From positions 248,001 through 312,000 of the forward strand of contig NZ_CP017157.1 in assembly GCF_001729485.1 (NCBI RefSeq): a stretch of 64,000 nucleotides of DNA, read 5' to 3'. The notes beneath the pieces are model-generated. The model was not told the origin of the DNA and made no database searches. It saw nothing but the letters and a program-made list of their open reading frames with translations. Shown piece by piece: positions 27,243 through 34,780 of this stretch. The position numbers were made by a program, and so were the translations under genes. This DNA is from Streptomyces lydicus. GTDB lineage: Bacteria > Actinomycetota > Actinomycetes > Streptomycetales > Streptomycetaceae. Position 1 is the stretch's first letter. Every line of letters begins with the position of its first letter.

Positions 27243-28061
27243 CTAGCGCCGTGGTTCCCACCGGAACCACCGCTGCACAGCAAACAGGGCGAGCCCGCTC
27301 CAGGCCAACCCGGTGAGCAGCTGCCCCAGGGTGTCGTGGGCCGTCCCGCCGCCCGTCCAGCCGGCCCGGATCAGCGCCATCGCCGGTGACAGCGGCAGCA
27401 GTTCGAGGACCCCGGCCACCCGGTCCGGAAGGACGTCGAGCGGCACGACCATGCCGGAACCCGCCAACGACACCGCCATGAAGGGGAGTACGGCCAGCTG
27501 CGCGGCCTCCGCCGACCCGGCCAGGCGCGAGGACGCCGCCGCACACCCGACGACCGTGACCATGCCCAGGACCAGCCCGGCGATCAGCAGATGCGGCGCC
27601 GTCGGCAGGCCGGTGTCCAGCACCAGCCCGCCCAGGACCACCAGGAGGACGCACTGGGCCAGCCCCAGGAACACCGCGGGCAGCGCCGTCCCGGCGAGAA
27701 TTTCCAGATCCCGCAGCTCTCCGGTCCGCAGCCGTTTGAGGACGAGTTCCTCGCGCCGGGCGACATAGGCGCCGGTGAGGCCGGAGTAGACGGCGAACAC
27801 CAGGACATATCCCAGAGTGGCCGGCAGCAGCACCGTTTCGACCGAGAGTCCGGCCCGGGCCAGCGGCATTCCCTCGACCGCCTGTTTCATGGCCAGGGCC
27901 ATGGCGACGGGGATGACCAACGACGTGAACAGCGCGGACTTGTTGCGGCCGAGGAGTGTCAACTCGGCCCGCCCCAGGGAGAGTAGCCGCGCCGCGGTAC
28001 CGATTTCCGCTCCGCCGCCGGTACGCCGATTGCCGTCCGCTTCCCGCACGCTTGCCCTCAT
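27243..28061 (-). CDS. ABC-2 type transporter permease
   Basis: 272-aa permease with six transmembrane segments. LFTSLVIPVAMALAM near residue 45, VLLPATLGYVLVFAVYSGL, ALPAVFLGLAQCVLLVVLGGLVL, LIAGLVLGMVTVVGCAAAS, LAVLPFMAVSLAGSGMVVP and the C-terminal LTGLAWSGLALFAVQ are visible. It follows the ATPase gene with a 4-nt overlap and precedes the kinase. DesK/DesR neighbours and this half-transporter shape are typical of lipid or peptide exporters. Substrate not known. Confidence 0.9.
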   Translation of the reverse strand: MRASVREADGNRRTGGGAEIGTAARLLSLGRAELTLLGRNKSALFTSLVIPVAMALAMKQAVEGMPLARAGLSVETVLLPATLGYVLVFAVYSGLTGAYVARREELVLKRLRTGELRDLEILAGTALPAVFLGLAQCVLLVVLGGLVLDTGLPTAPHLLIAGLVLGMVTVVGCAAASSRLAGSAEAAQLAVLPFMAVSLAGSGMVVPLDVLPDRVAGVLELLPLSPAMALIRAGWTGGGTAHDTLGQLLTGLAWSGLALFAVQRWFRWEPRR

Positions 28062-29137
28062 GCCTTCTCCAGCCCCTTTGCAATCTGCAGAAATGCCTCT
28101 TCCAGAGAGGCCGGTCGGACGTCCAGCCGGTGCAGCGCAATCCCCTTCTCCCGCGCCCAGACCAGCACCCCGGTCGCGGCCCGCTGGAGTTCGTCCGTCC
28201 GCAGCCGGACCGTCCGCCCGGCCGTCTCGTGACCGGTGACGCCCAGTTCCGCCAGCGGGGGGAGATCCCCGAGGTGAAAGCCGTCGGGCAGCTCGAAAGA
28301 GAGGTGCGAGGGGTGCGCGGCGACGACGTCCGCGACCCGTCCGGCCGCCGCGATCCGCCCCTCGTGCAGGATCGCCAGCCGGTCCGCCAGCTCCTCGGCC
28401 TCCTCCAGGTAGTGCGTGGTCAGGACGACCGTGGCGCCGCTGTCGCGCAGCTCACGGACCAGCGCCCAGGTCTCGTGCCGGGCCTCGGTGTCCAGCCCGG
28501 TCGTGGGCTCGTCCAGGAACAGCACCTCCGGGTCGCCCAGCAGCGCCAGCGCCAGGTCCAGCCGCCGCCGCTCACCGCCGGACAGCTGCTTGACCCGTAC
28601 GTCCTTGCGCCGCTCCAGCCCCACCCGGCGAAGCGCCTCGTCGACCGGCCGGGCCCCGGTGGTGCACCCGGCCCACATCCGCGCCGTCTCCTCGGGGGTC
28701 AGGTCGGACGGGAACCCGCCCTCCTGCAGCATCACGCCGATCCGCGGCCGGACCCTGGCCCGCTCGCGGAACGGATCGTGCCCCAGCACCCGGATCCGCC
28801 CGGCCGTCGGCGCGGCCAGCCCCTCCAGCAGTTCGAGAGTGGAGGTCTTGCCGGCCCCGTTGGTCCCCAGCAGCGCGAACAGCTCCCCGCGCTTGACCGA
28901 GAAGTCGACCCCCCGCACGGCCTCGAACCCCGGCCGTCCGCCCGGCCGCACCCGGCCGCCCCGCTCGCCCCGCTCGCCCCGTCCCCGCTCGCCCCGTCCT
29001 CGCTCGTTCCGGTCCGGCCGGGCCCGCCCGCCGCCGTACGTCCTGCGCAGTCCCGTGACGTCGATCACGTCGGCGTCGGATCCCGCGCCGCTGTGCCTCG
29101 CGCCCCCGGCGCTTTTCTCCCCGATGTCCATGCTCAC
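28058..29137 (-). CDS. ABC transporter ATP-binding protein with RGE-rich insert
   Basis: 359-aa ATPase of the same unit. Walker A GTNGAGKTS near residue 88, Q-loop VMLQEGGFPSDL, signature QLSGGERRRLDLALAL, Walker B VLFLDEPTTGLD, switch TTHYLEEAEEL, and a C-terminal regulatory tail. Between the first strand (VTGLRRTYGGG) and the Walker A strand lies an unusual insert of about 30 residues made of RGE/RGER repeats, encoded by a short tandem repeat near 28965-29010. GTG 29137 and ATG 29131 are both possible starts; no ribosome site is visible, so a leaderless start is likely. First gene of the four-gene unit. Confidence 0.9.
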   Translation of the reverse strand: MSMDIGEKSAGGARHSGAGSDADVIDVTGLRRTYGGGRARPDRNERGRGERGRGERGERGGRVRPGGRPGFEAVRGVDFSVKRGELFALLGTNGAGKTSTLELLEGLAAPTAGRIRVLGHDPFRERARVRPRIGVMLQEGGFPSDLTPEETARMWAGCTTGARPVDEALRRVGLERRKDVRVKQLSGGERRRLDLALALLGDPEVLFLDEPTTGLDTEARHETWALVRELRDSGATVVLTTHYLEEAEELADRLAILHEGRIAAAGRVADVVAAHPSHLSFELPDGFHLGDLPPLAELGVTGHETAGRTVRLRTDELQRAATGVLVWAREKGIALHRLDVRPASLEEAFLQIAKGLEKA

Positions 29138-29261
29138 AGCGTTTCGCCGGTCCGGGATTCCGGGCAGTGCGCGCTGTCATCACGGCCGATGACAAATGTC
29201 AGTTGCCGATGATCGAAGAGCGGGTAAGGGCACGCGGGCGGTGCCGGGTGCCGGGAAATGC

Positions 29262-29294
29262 AGAAGGCCCCGGTCGTGATGACCGGGGCCTTCT
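29262..29294. terminator. Terminator of the tRNA-Gly pair
   Basis: AGAAGGCCCCGGTC pairs perfectly with GACCGGGGCCTTCT around a GTGAT loop. It lies 8 nt after the 3' end of the minus-strand tRNA-Gly(GCC) and can also stop plus-strand reading. Confidence 0.85.
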
Positions 29295-29301
29295 GTTTCT
29301 G

Positions 29302-29374
29302 AGCGGACGACGAGGCTCGAACTCGCGACCTCAACCTTGGCAAGGTTGCGCTCTACCAACTGAGCTACGTCCGC
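29302..29374 (-). tRNA. tRNA-Gly(GCC), copy 2
   Basis: 73-nt gene identical in sequence to the tRNA-Gly(GCC) at 25193-25265: anticodon loop TTGCCAA, D-loop with GG, T-loop TTCGAGC, no encoded CCA. It lies 75 nt downstream of the variant tRNA-Gly(UCC), with no terminator between them, so the two are probably co-transcribed. Confidence 0.97.
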
Positions 29375-29449
29375 AGGCATCCACTCGGCTTTCACCGGGC
29401 GGCGCGACAGCTACTCTACCTGATCCAATGGACTGGTCGAGACTGTCAG

Positions 29450-29521
29450 AGCGGGTGACAGGGATTGCACACTGCGCCTCCCTCTTGGAAAGAGGGCGCT
29501 CTACTACTGAGCTACACCCGC
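29450..29521 (-). tRNA. tRNA-Gly(UCC) with non-canonical D-loop and T-arm
   Basis: Minus strand, 72 nt. The acceptor GCGGGTG/CACCCGC, D-stem GCTC/GAGC, anticodon stem CCCTC/GAGGG and anticodon loop TTTCCAA (UCC) are perfect. The D-loop is AGTAGTA, lacking the G18-G19 pair. The T-stem CAGTG/CCCTG has a T-C mismatch and closes a 6-nt loop TGCAAT instead of TTCGAAT, with one extra T before the acceptor. The elbow pair G18-psi55 would therefore be lost. Staphylococcal tRNA-Gly used for cell-wall bridges shows the same kinds of change (GUGC in the T-arm, no G18-G19). It could instead be a decaying gene. Confidence 0.8.
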
Positions 29522-29571
29522 GTGACTCCGTGAGGTCCGGCCTTCCGGCCTCGCCCCTCGGCGTGCTCCAG

Positions 29572-29602
29572 ACTCTAGCTGATCAGTAGGGGTGCTGTGC
29601 AA
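29572..29602 (-). promoter_or_regulatory. Candidate promoter of the tRNA-Gly pair
   Basis: Minus strand: TTGCAC (29602-29597) and TAGAGT (29577-29572), 19 nt apart, lie about 50 nt upstream of the variant tRNA-Gly. The spacing is slightly long. Confidence 0.4.
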
Positions 29603-29640
29603 GTCGGCTGCGCCCGGCCCGAGGGACGCCGGCAAATCCG

Positions 29641-29961
29641 TTAGCGGTTGGCGGCGTTGAAGGCTTCGTAGACCTTCTTCGGGATCCGGCCGCGCGGCGG
29701 GACGTCCATCTGGTTCGAGCGGGCCCAGGCGCGGACGGCCGCGGGATCGGGGGTCACCGCGGTCCGGTGGTACGCCTTGCCGGACTTCGCCCGCTTGCGG
29801 CCGGCCTCGACGAAGGGGGCGAGTGCGCCGCGCAGTTTCTTCGCATTGGCGGGATTGAGGTCGATCTCGTACGACTTCCCGTCCAATCCGAAGGTGACCG
29901 TCTCTGCGGCTGCTCCTCCGTCGATGTCATCGGAGAGCGTTACTACTACGCGCTGCGCCAC
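29641..29961 (-). CDS. lsrL: Lsr2-family nucleoid-associated protein (LsrL paralogue)
   Basis: 106-aa xenogeneic-silencer family protein. N-terminal dimerisation domain with VVVTLSDDIDG and FGLDGKSYEIDLNPANAKKL, then a DNA-binding domain ending in PPRGRIPKKVYEAF, where RGR is the AT-hook-like motif that reads AT-rich minor grooves. GTG 29961 has AAAGGA upstream. Streptomyces have two copies, Lsr2 and LsrL; the position next to purS matches the LsrL locus as I recall it from S. coelicolor. It bridges and silences AT-rich DNA. The 300 bp upstream is AT-rich for this genome, which would permit autoregulation (inference). Confidence 0.9.
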   Translation of the reverse strand: MAQRVVVTLSDDIDGGAAAETVTFGLDGKSYEIDLNPANAKKLRGALAPFVEAGRKRAKSGKAYHRTAVTPDPAAVRAWARSNQMDVPPRGRIPKKVYEAFNAANR

Positions 29962-30261
29962 GGATATCGGTCCTTTCGTGGAGCAACCCCGTGTTGACGT
30001 GGAGTGATGCTCCGGATCCGGCTGATTGGGATCAATGCTTTTTCATTTGTACAGCGATGGGCATTGCATTGTGAAGCCCAGTTAATTTCGTCAGCGTGTC
30101 TTCCCGCAATCCGGACTCCGGATCTTTTCGAGGATTTTTCCAGCGGTCCACTCCTGCCGATACCGGGCCGTGATCGGACGGCCAGGATATCTATGCGCGT
30201 AGATTTTCGAACACGGTACTGTGATGACACCGCCTTACGCACCACACCACCGGGAGTGCCA
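29962..30261. other. AT-rich intergenic region between lsrL and purS
   Basis: 300 bp with distinctly more A/T than the rest of the window (for example 30030-30090 and 30120-30145). Possible purS -10 TACTGT at 30217-30222 about 40 nt before its start. No coding potential that I trust. Confidence 0.5.
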
Positions 30262-30507
30262 GTGGCACGCGTCGTAGTCGACGTCATGCTCAAGCCGGAG
30301 ATCCTCGACCCGCAGGGCCAGGCGGTGCAGCGCGCACTGCCACGCCTGGGCTTCGAGGGGATCGCCGACGTCCGTCAGGGCAAGCGTTTCGAACTCGAGG
30401 TGGAGGGTCCGGTCGACGAGGCCGCCCTCGCTCGCATCCACGAGATGGCCGAGACCTTCCTCGCCAACACCGTCATCGAAGACTTCACCGTGCGGGTCGA
30501 CTCATGA
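30262..30507 (+). CDS. purS: FGAM synthetase subunit PurS
   Basis: 81-aa structural subunit of the three-part formylglycinamidine ribonucleotide synthetase, which bridges PurL and PurQ. The fold is visible as [41 protein letters not shown] and [14 protein letters not shown], the standard PurS ends. GTG 30262 has GGGAG 5 nt upstream; the open frame continues upstream but without similarity. The stop overlaps purQ by 4 nt (ATGA). purS-purQ-purL form a tightly coupled operon. Confidence 0.96.
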   Translation: MARVVVDVMLKPEILDPQGQAVQRALPRLGFEGIADVRQGKRFELEVEGPVDEAALARIHEMAETFLANTVIEDFTVRVDS

Positions 30508-31184
30508 CCTCGCGGATCGGAGTCATCACCTTCCCCGGCACACTCGACGACCGCGACACCCAGCGCGCGGTGCGGGTGGCCGGCGCAGAGGCGGTGCCGC
30601 TGTGGCACCGCGACAAGGACCTCAAGCAGGTCGACGCCGTGGTGCTGCCCGGCGGTTTCTCCTACGGCGACTATCTGCGGGCCGGGGCCATCTCCCGGTT
30701 CTCGCCGGTGATGGAGACCGTGATCGAGCAGGCGAAGGCCGGTATGCCGGTCCTCGGCATCTGCAACGGCTTCCAGGTGCTCACCGAGAGCCACCTGCTG
30801 CCCGGCGCCATGCTGCGCAACAACCACCTGCACTTCATCTGCCGCGACCAGAAGCTGCGGGTGGAGAACGCGGACACCGCCTGGACCACGGATTACACGG
30901 CCGGCCAGGAGATCTCCGTACCGCTGAAGAACATCGACGGCCGGTACGTCGCCGACGAGCGCACGCTCGACATGCTGGAGGCCGAGGGCCGGGTCGCCTT
31001 CCGTTACCTGGACGGCAACCCCAACGGCTCGCTCCGCGACATCGCCGGCATCACCAATGAGGCGGGCAACGTCGTCGGCCTGATGCCGCACCCCGAGCAC
31101 GCCGTCGAGCCGCTGATCGGTACGGGTCGTACCGACGGCCTCGGATTCTTCACCTCGATCCTGAAGAAGCTGGTCAACGCATGA
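30504..31184 (+). CDS. purQ: FGAM synthetase glutaminase subunit PurQ
   Basis: 226-aa class I glutamine amidotransferase that supplies ammonia to PurL. N-terminus [19 protein letters not shown], oxyanion strand [17 protein letters not shown], nucleophile Cys in [11 protein letters not shown] (about residue 88), and the His/Glu of [10 protein letters not shown]. The ATG overlaps purS by 4 nt and the stop overlaps purL by 4 nt, so the subunits are made in step. Confidence 0.97.
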   Translation: MTSRIGVITFPGTLDDRDTQRAVRVAGAEAVPLWHRDKDLKQVDAVVLPGGFSYGDYLRAGAISRFSPVMETVIEQAKAGMPVLGICNGFQVLTESHLLPGAMLRNNHLHFICRDQKLRVENADTAWTTDYTAGQEISVPLKNIDGRYVADERTLDMLEAEGRVAFRYLDGNPNGSLRDIAGITNEAGNVVGLMPHPEHAVEPLIGTGRTDGLGFFTSILKKLVNA

Positions 31185-33430
31185 CTCTCGACACCGTCAA
31201 GCACGCAACCGAGACGCCCGACGTCGAGCAGCCCTGGGCCGAACTGGGCCTGAAGAAGGACGAGTACGCGCGCATCCGCGAGATCCTCGGCCGCCGGCCC
31301 ACCGGCGCCGAACTCGCCATGTACTCCGTCATGTGGTCCGAGCACTGCTCCTACAAGAGCAGCAAGGTCCACCTCAAGCAGTTCGGCGAGAAGGCCCCCG
31401 AGAACGACGCGCTGCTCGTCGGCATCGGCGAGAACGCCGGTGTCGTCGACGTCGGCCAGGGTTACGCGGTCACCTTCAAGGTCGAGTCGCACAACCACCC
31501 CAGCTACATCGAGCCCTACCAGGGCGCGGCCACGGGTGTCGGCGGCATCGTCCGCGACATCCTCGCGATGGGCGCCCGCCCGGTCGCCGTCGTCGACCCG
31601 CTGCGGTTCGGCGCCGCCGACCACCCCGACACCAAGCGCGTGCTGCCGGGCGTGGTGGCCGGCATCGGCGGCTACGGCAACTGCCTGGGCCTGCCCAACA
31701 TCGGCGGCGAGGTCGTCTTCGACGCCTGCTACCAGGGCAACCCGCTGGTCAACGCCGGCTGCATCGGCGTCATGAAGCACGAGGACATCCACCTCGCCAA
31801 GGCGTCCGGCGCCGGCAACAAGGTCATCCTCTACGGCGCCCGCACCGGCGGCGACGGCATCGGCGGCGTCTCGGTCCTGGCGTCCGAGACGTTCGACGAC
31901 AGCAAGCCCACCAAGCGCCCCGCCGTCCAGGTCGGTGACCCCTTCCAGGAGAAGCTGCTCATCGAGTGCACCCTGGAGATCTTCAAGGAAGACCTGGTCG
32001 ACGGCATTCAGGACCTCGGCGGTGCCGGACTGTCCTGCGCCACCAGCGAGCTGGCCTCGGCCGGTTCCGGCGGTATGCGCGTCGAGCTGGACACCGTGCC
32101 GCTGCGTGACTCCTCCCTCTCGCCCGAGGAAATCCTCATGAGCGAGTCGCAGGAGCGGATGTGCGCGATCGTCGAGCCCGGCAAGGTCGACCGCTTCCTG
32201 GAGATCTGCGAGAAGTGGGACGTCATCGCCACCGTCATCGGTGAGGTGACGGACGGCTCGCAGCTGGAGATCTTCTGGCACGGCGAGCAGATCGTCGACG
32301 TACCGCCGCGCACCGTCGCCCACGAGGGCCCGGTCTACCAGCGCCCGTACGCGCGCCCGGACTGGCAGGACGCCCTCCAGGCCGACGACGCGGGCAAGCT
32401 GCCCCGGCCGGCGACCGCGGACGAACTGCGGGCGCAGGTCCTGCGGCTGGTGGCCTCGCCCAACCAGGCGTCCAAGGCGTGGATCACCGACCAGTACGAC
32501 CGGTTCGTGCAGGGCAACACCGTCCTCGCACAGCCGGAGGACGCCGGCATGGTCCGCATCGACGAGGACACCAACCTCGGCGTCGCGCTCGCCACGGACG
32601 GCAACGGCCGCTACGCCAAGCTCGACCCGTACACGGGCGCGCAGCTGGCGCTGGCCGAGGCGTACCGCAATGTCGCCGCCTCCGGTGCCAAGCCGCTGGC
32701 GGTCTCCGACTGCCTGAACTTCGGCTCGCCCGAGGACCCGGCGGTGATGTGGCAGTTCGCCGAGGCCACGCGCGGTCTCGCGGACGCCTGCCAGACCCTC
32801 GGCACGCCGGTCACCGGCGGCAACGTCTCGCTCTACAACCAGACCGGTGAGGTGGCCATCCACCCGACCCCCGTGGTCGCGGTGCTCGGTGTCATCGACG
32901 ACGTCAACCGCCGCACGCCGATCGCGTTCTCCGAGGAGGGCCAGCTGCTCTACCTCCTCGGCGACACCCGCGAGGAGCTGGGCGGTTCGGCCTGGTCGCA
33001 GGTCGTCCACGACCACCTCGGCGGTCTGCCGCCGCAGGTCGACCTGGCTCGTGAGCAGCTGCTCGCGGAGGTCCTGATCTCCGCCTCGCGCGACGGCATG
33101 ATCGACGCCGCGCACGACCTGTCCGACGGCGGTCTGATCCAGGCGCTGGTGGAGTCCTGCCTGCGCGGCGGGAAGGGCGCCCGCGTGGTCGTCCCCGACG
33201 GCCAGGACCCGTTCGTCCTGCTGTTCTCCGAGTCGGCGGGCCGCGCGGTCGTCGCCGTCCCGCGCAGCGAGGAGCTCCGCTTCACCGACATGTGCGGTGC
33301 GCGGGGGCTGCCGGCCACCCGCATCGGCGTGGTCGACGGTGCGGAGATCGACGTCCAGGGCCAGTTCAGCATTCCGCTGAGCGAGCTGCGGCAGGCGCAC
33401 GAGAGCACCATCCCGGGCCTGATCGCCTGA
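31181..33430 (+). CDS. purL: FGAM synthetase large subunit PurL
   Basis: 749-aa small-type PurL. It converts FGAR + ATP + ammonia to FGAM with PurQ and PurS. Two AIRS-like halves are seen: [20 protein letters not shown] and [25 protein letters not shown] (first-half ATP/Mg motifs), [28 protein letters not shown], and in the second half [25 protein letters not shown] and [15 protein letters not shown]. Lacks the fused glutaminase of the large type, which agrees with separate purQ and purS just upstream. A terminator hairpin follows 10 nt after the stop. Confidence 0.97.
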   Translation: MTLDTVKHATETPDVEQPWAELGLKKDEYARIREILGRRPTGAELAMYSVMWSEHCSYKSSKVHLKQFGEKAPENDALLVGIGENAGVVDVGQGYAVTFKVESHNHPSYIEPYQGAATGVGGIVRDILAMGARPVAVVDPLRFGAADHPDTKRVLPGVVAGIGGYGNCLGLPNIGGEVVFDACYQGNPLVNAGCIGVMKHEDIHLAKASGAGNKVILYGARTGGDGIGGVSVLASETFDDSKPTKRPAVQVGDPFQEKLLIECTLEIFKEDLVDGIQDLGGAGLSCATSELASAGSGGMRVELDTVPLRDSSLSPEEILMSESQERMCAIVEPGKVDRFLEICEKWDVIATVIGEVTDGSQLEIFWHGEQIVDVPPRTVAHEGPVYQRPYARPDWQDALQADDAGKLPRPATADELRAQVLRLVASPNQASKAWITDQYDRFVQGNTVLAQPEDAGMVRIDEDTNLGVALATDGNGRYAKLDPYTGAQLALAEAYRNVAASGAKPLAVSDCLNFGSPEDPAVMWQFAEATRGLADACQTLGTPVTGGNVSLYNQTGEVAIHPTPVVAVLGVIDDVNRRTPIAFSEEGQLLYLLGDTREELGGSAWSQVVHDHLGGLPPQVDLAREQLLAEVLISASRDGMIDAAHDLSDGGLIQALVESCLRGGKGARVVVPDGQDPFVLLFSESAGRAVVAVPRSEELRFTDMCGARGLPATRIGVVDGAEIDVQGQFSIPLSELRQAHESTIPGLIA

Positions 33431-33440
33431 TCGCCCGGAC

Positions 33441-33479
33441 GGAGCCGCGGTCCGCACGTACGGTGCGGGCCGCGGCTCC
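33441..33479 (+). terminator. purSQL terminator
   Basis: A 17-bp stem with one G-U pair: GGAGCCGCGGTCCGCAC with GTGCGGGCCGCGGCTCC, 5-nt loop. It is one of the strongest hairpins in the window. Confidence 0.85.
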
Positions 33480-33517
33480 TGCCATGAATTCGGCGGCGCG
33501 CGGGGCCGCGGCCCCAG

Positions 33518-33523
33518 TAGCCT
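33518..33523 (+). promoter_or_regulatory. -10 element of a leaderless promoter
   Basis: TAGCCT ends 7 nt before the ATG of the next gene, with no ribosome site, so transcription probably starts at the ATG. Confidence 0.55.
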
Positions 33524-33530
33524 CGGCACC

Positions 33531-34328
33531 ATGTCTTCCGCCCGCGGTACGTCCCGCACCCGCAGCTACGACCCCGCCAGGACCCGTGCCGCCGTCACCG
33601 CGCAGCTCGCCCATGTGCGCACGGCCGTGGGGGAGTTGACGGCCGAGCAGTACGCGCTGCCGACCCGGCTGGGGGACTGGACGGTGCGGGAGCTGGTGGC
33701 GCACCTGTCCATGGCCATGGGCAGCGTGGCGCGCAGCCTGGAGCTGCCGGCGCCGTCGCAGGCGGAGGCCACCCTGCAGGAGTACCCGTTCGCGTCCGAG
33801 CCGTTCGCCGCCGCGATCGACGAGCGCACCCGTGAACTGGCCGCCGGCGACGATCCGGCGGAGCTGCTGGCCCGCACCGCCGACGAGTTCGAGCGGCTCG
33901 TCTCCGGGCTGCCCGACGACCGCCTGCTGGCTGTACGGCCCGGTGCGATGCGACTCGGGGACTATCTGGTCACCCGTTGCCTCGAACTCGTCGTGCACGG
34001 CGACGACCTGGCGGCGGCGACCGGCACGAAGATCCCGTACGACCGCCAGGCCCTGGCCGCCACCACCCGGCTGCTGGCCGACGCGCTGGCGGCCAAGGCG
34101 CCCGGCGGGTCGGTCGAGGTGCGGGTGCCGCCGTTCGCCGTGGTGCAGTGCGTCGAGGGGCCCCGGCACACCCGCGGCACCCCGCCGAACGTCGTCGAGA
34201 CCGACCCGCTCACCTGGATCCGCCTGGCCACCGGCCGTACGACGTGGGACGTCGAGCTGGCCGCGGCGACCGTGCACGCCGGCGGCGAGCGGGCCGACCT
34301 CGGCGGCTACCTGCCACTGCTTCGCTGA
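33531..34328 (+). CDS. Maleylpyruvate-isomerase / mycothiol-dependent family protein
   Basis: 265-aa protein with an N-terminal DinB-like helical bundle of the mycothiol-dependent maleylpyruvate isomerase type (TEQYALPTRLGDWTVRELVAHLSMAMG, where the TxxxxWTVRELVAHL pattern carries the metal-binding His) and LVTRCLELVVHGDDLAAATG (second His). A C-terminal sterol-carrier-like segment follows (WIRLATGRTTWDVEL). Known members use mycothiol or serve as thiol-dependent transferases; the substrate here is unknown. The start ATG lies 7 nt after a -10 element. It sits between purL and purF but need not act in purine synthesis. Confidence 0.8.
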   Translation: MSSARGTSRTRSYDPARTRAAVTAQLAHVRTAVGELTAEQYALPTRLGDWTVRELVAHLSMAMGSVARSLELPAPSQAEATLQEYPFASEPFAAAIDERTRELAAGDDPAELLARTADEFERLVSGLPDDRLLAVRPGAMRLGDYLVTRCLELVVHGDDLAAATGTKIPYDRQALAATTRLLADALAAKAPGGSVEVRVPPFAVVQCVEGPRHTRGTPPNVVETDPLTWIRLATGRTTWDVELAAATVHAGGERADLGGYLPLLR

Positions 34329-34780
34329 GCCGGAGCGGGGCGGCCGCGGCGGCGTCGCGTATCTCACACCGGACGACCGGGGCCGACATCCGGCATAGGC
34401 CGCGTACGACGCGTAAGGGGCATTCCGGGCGGCTGTCGATAGGCCGCGAGGAGGCGGTGAAAGGCCAGCTCAGAGGGGTGGCGTGGAAGATCCCGCTGGG
34501 TCCGCCGTCACCTGCAGCTACGTCACTGATGCGCAGCGGCAGAGGGCGTCGGCGACGCGGGCGCGGGCGGCCCGGCGGTGCCGTCGGGGGCGTCGCGCGA
34601 GGCCGGGTGGCCGGTGACGTGCCAGGCGCGCCAAGGGGTGTGGGCTCCGCGAGGGGCGGGAATCGCGCTCGGGTGGCCGTGGCCACGTCAAGCAGGCCCC
34701 CGGCGTCATTCATGCACTCATCCAGATCCGCGGGCATCCCCGGTTCGGATGAATGCGCGACCTGCCCTAGACTCGGGGGC
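34329..34780. other. Intergenic region upstream of purF
   Basis: 452 bp with no convincing gene. It contains an imperfect inverted repeat just upstream of the purF -10: GCACTCATCC (34714-34723) and GGATGAATGC (34747-34756), 9 of 10 positions complementary, overlapping the expected -35 region. It could be a purine-responsive operator. Confidence 0.4.
34768..34773 (+). promoter_or_regulatory. purF -10 element (leaderless promoter)
   Basis: TAGACT ends 7 nt before GTG 34781. A weak -35 (TTCGGA, 34744-34749) is 18 nt upstream. Confidence 0.6.

Noticed and set aside
29450..29521. Calling the variant tRNA-Gly a pseudogene outright
   Set aside because: Three stems and the anticodon loop are perfect and it sits in a tRNA operon with a terminator; selective change is as likely as decay, so it is reported as a tRNA with a caveat.
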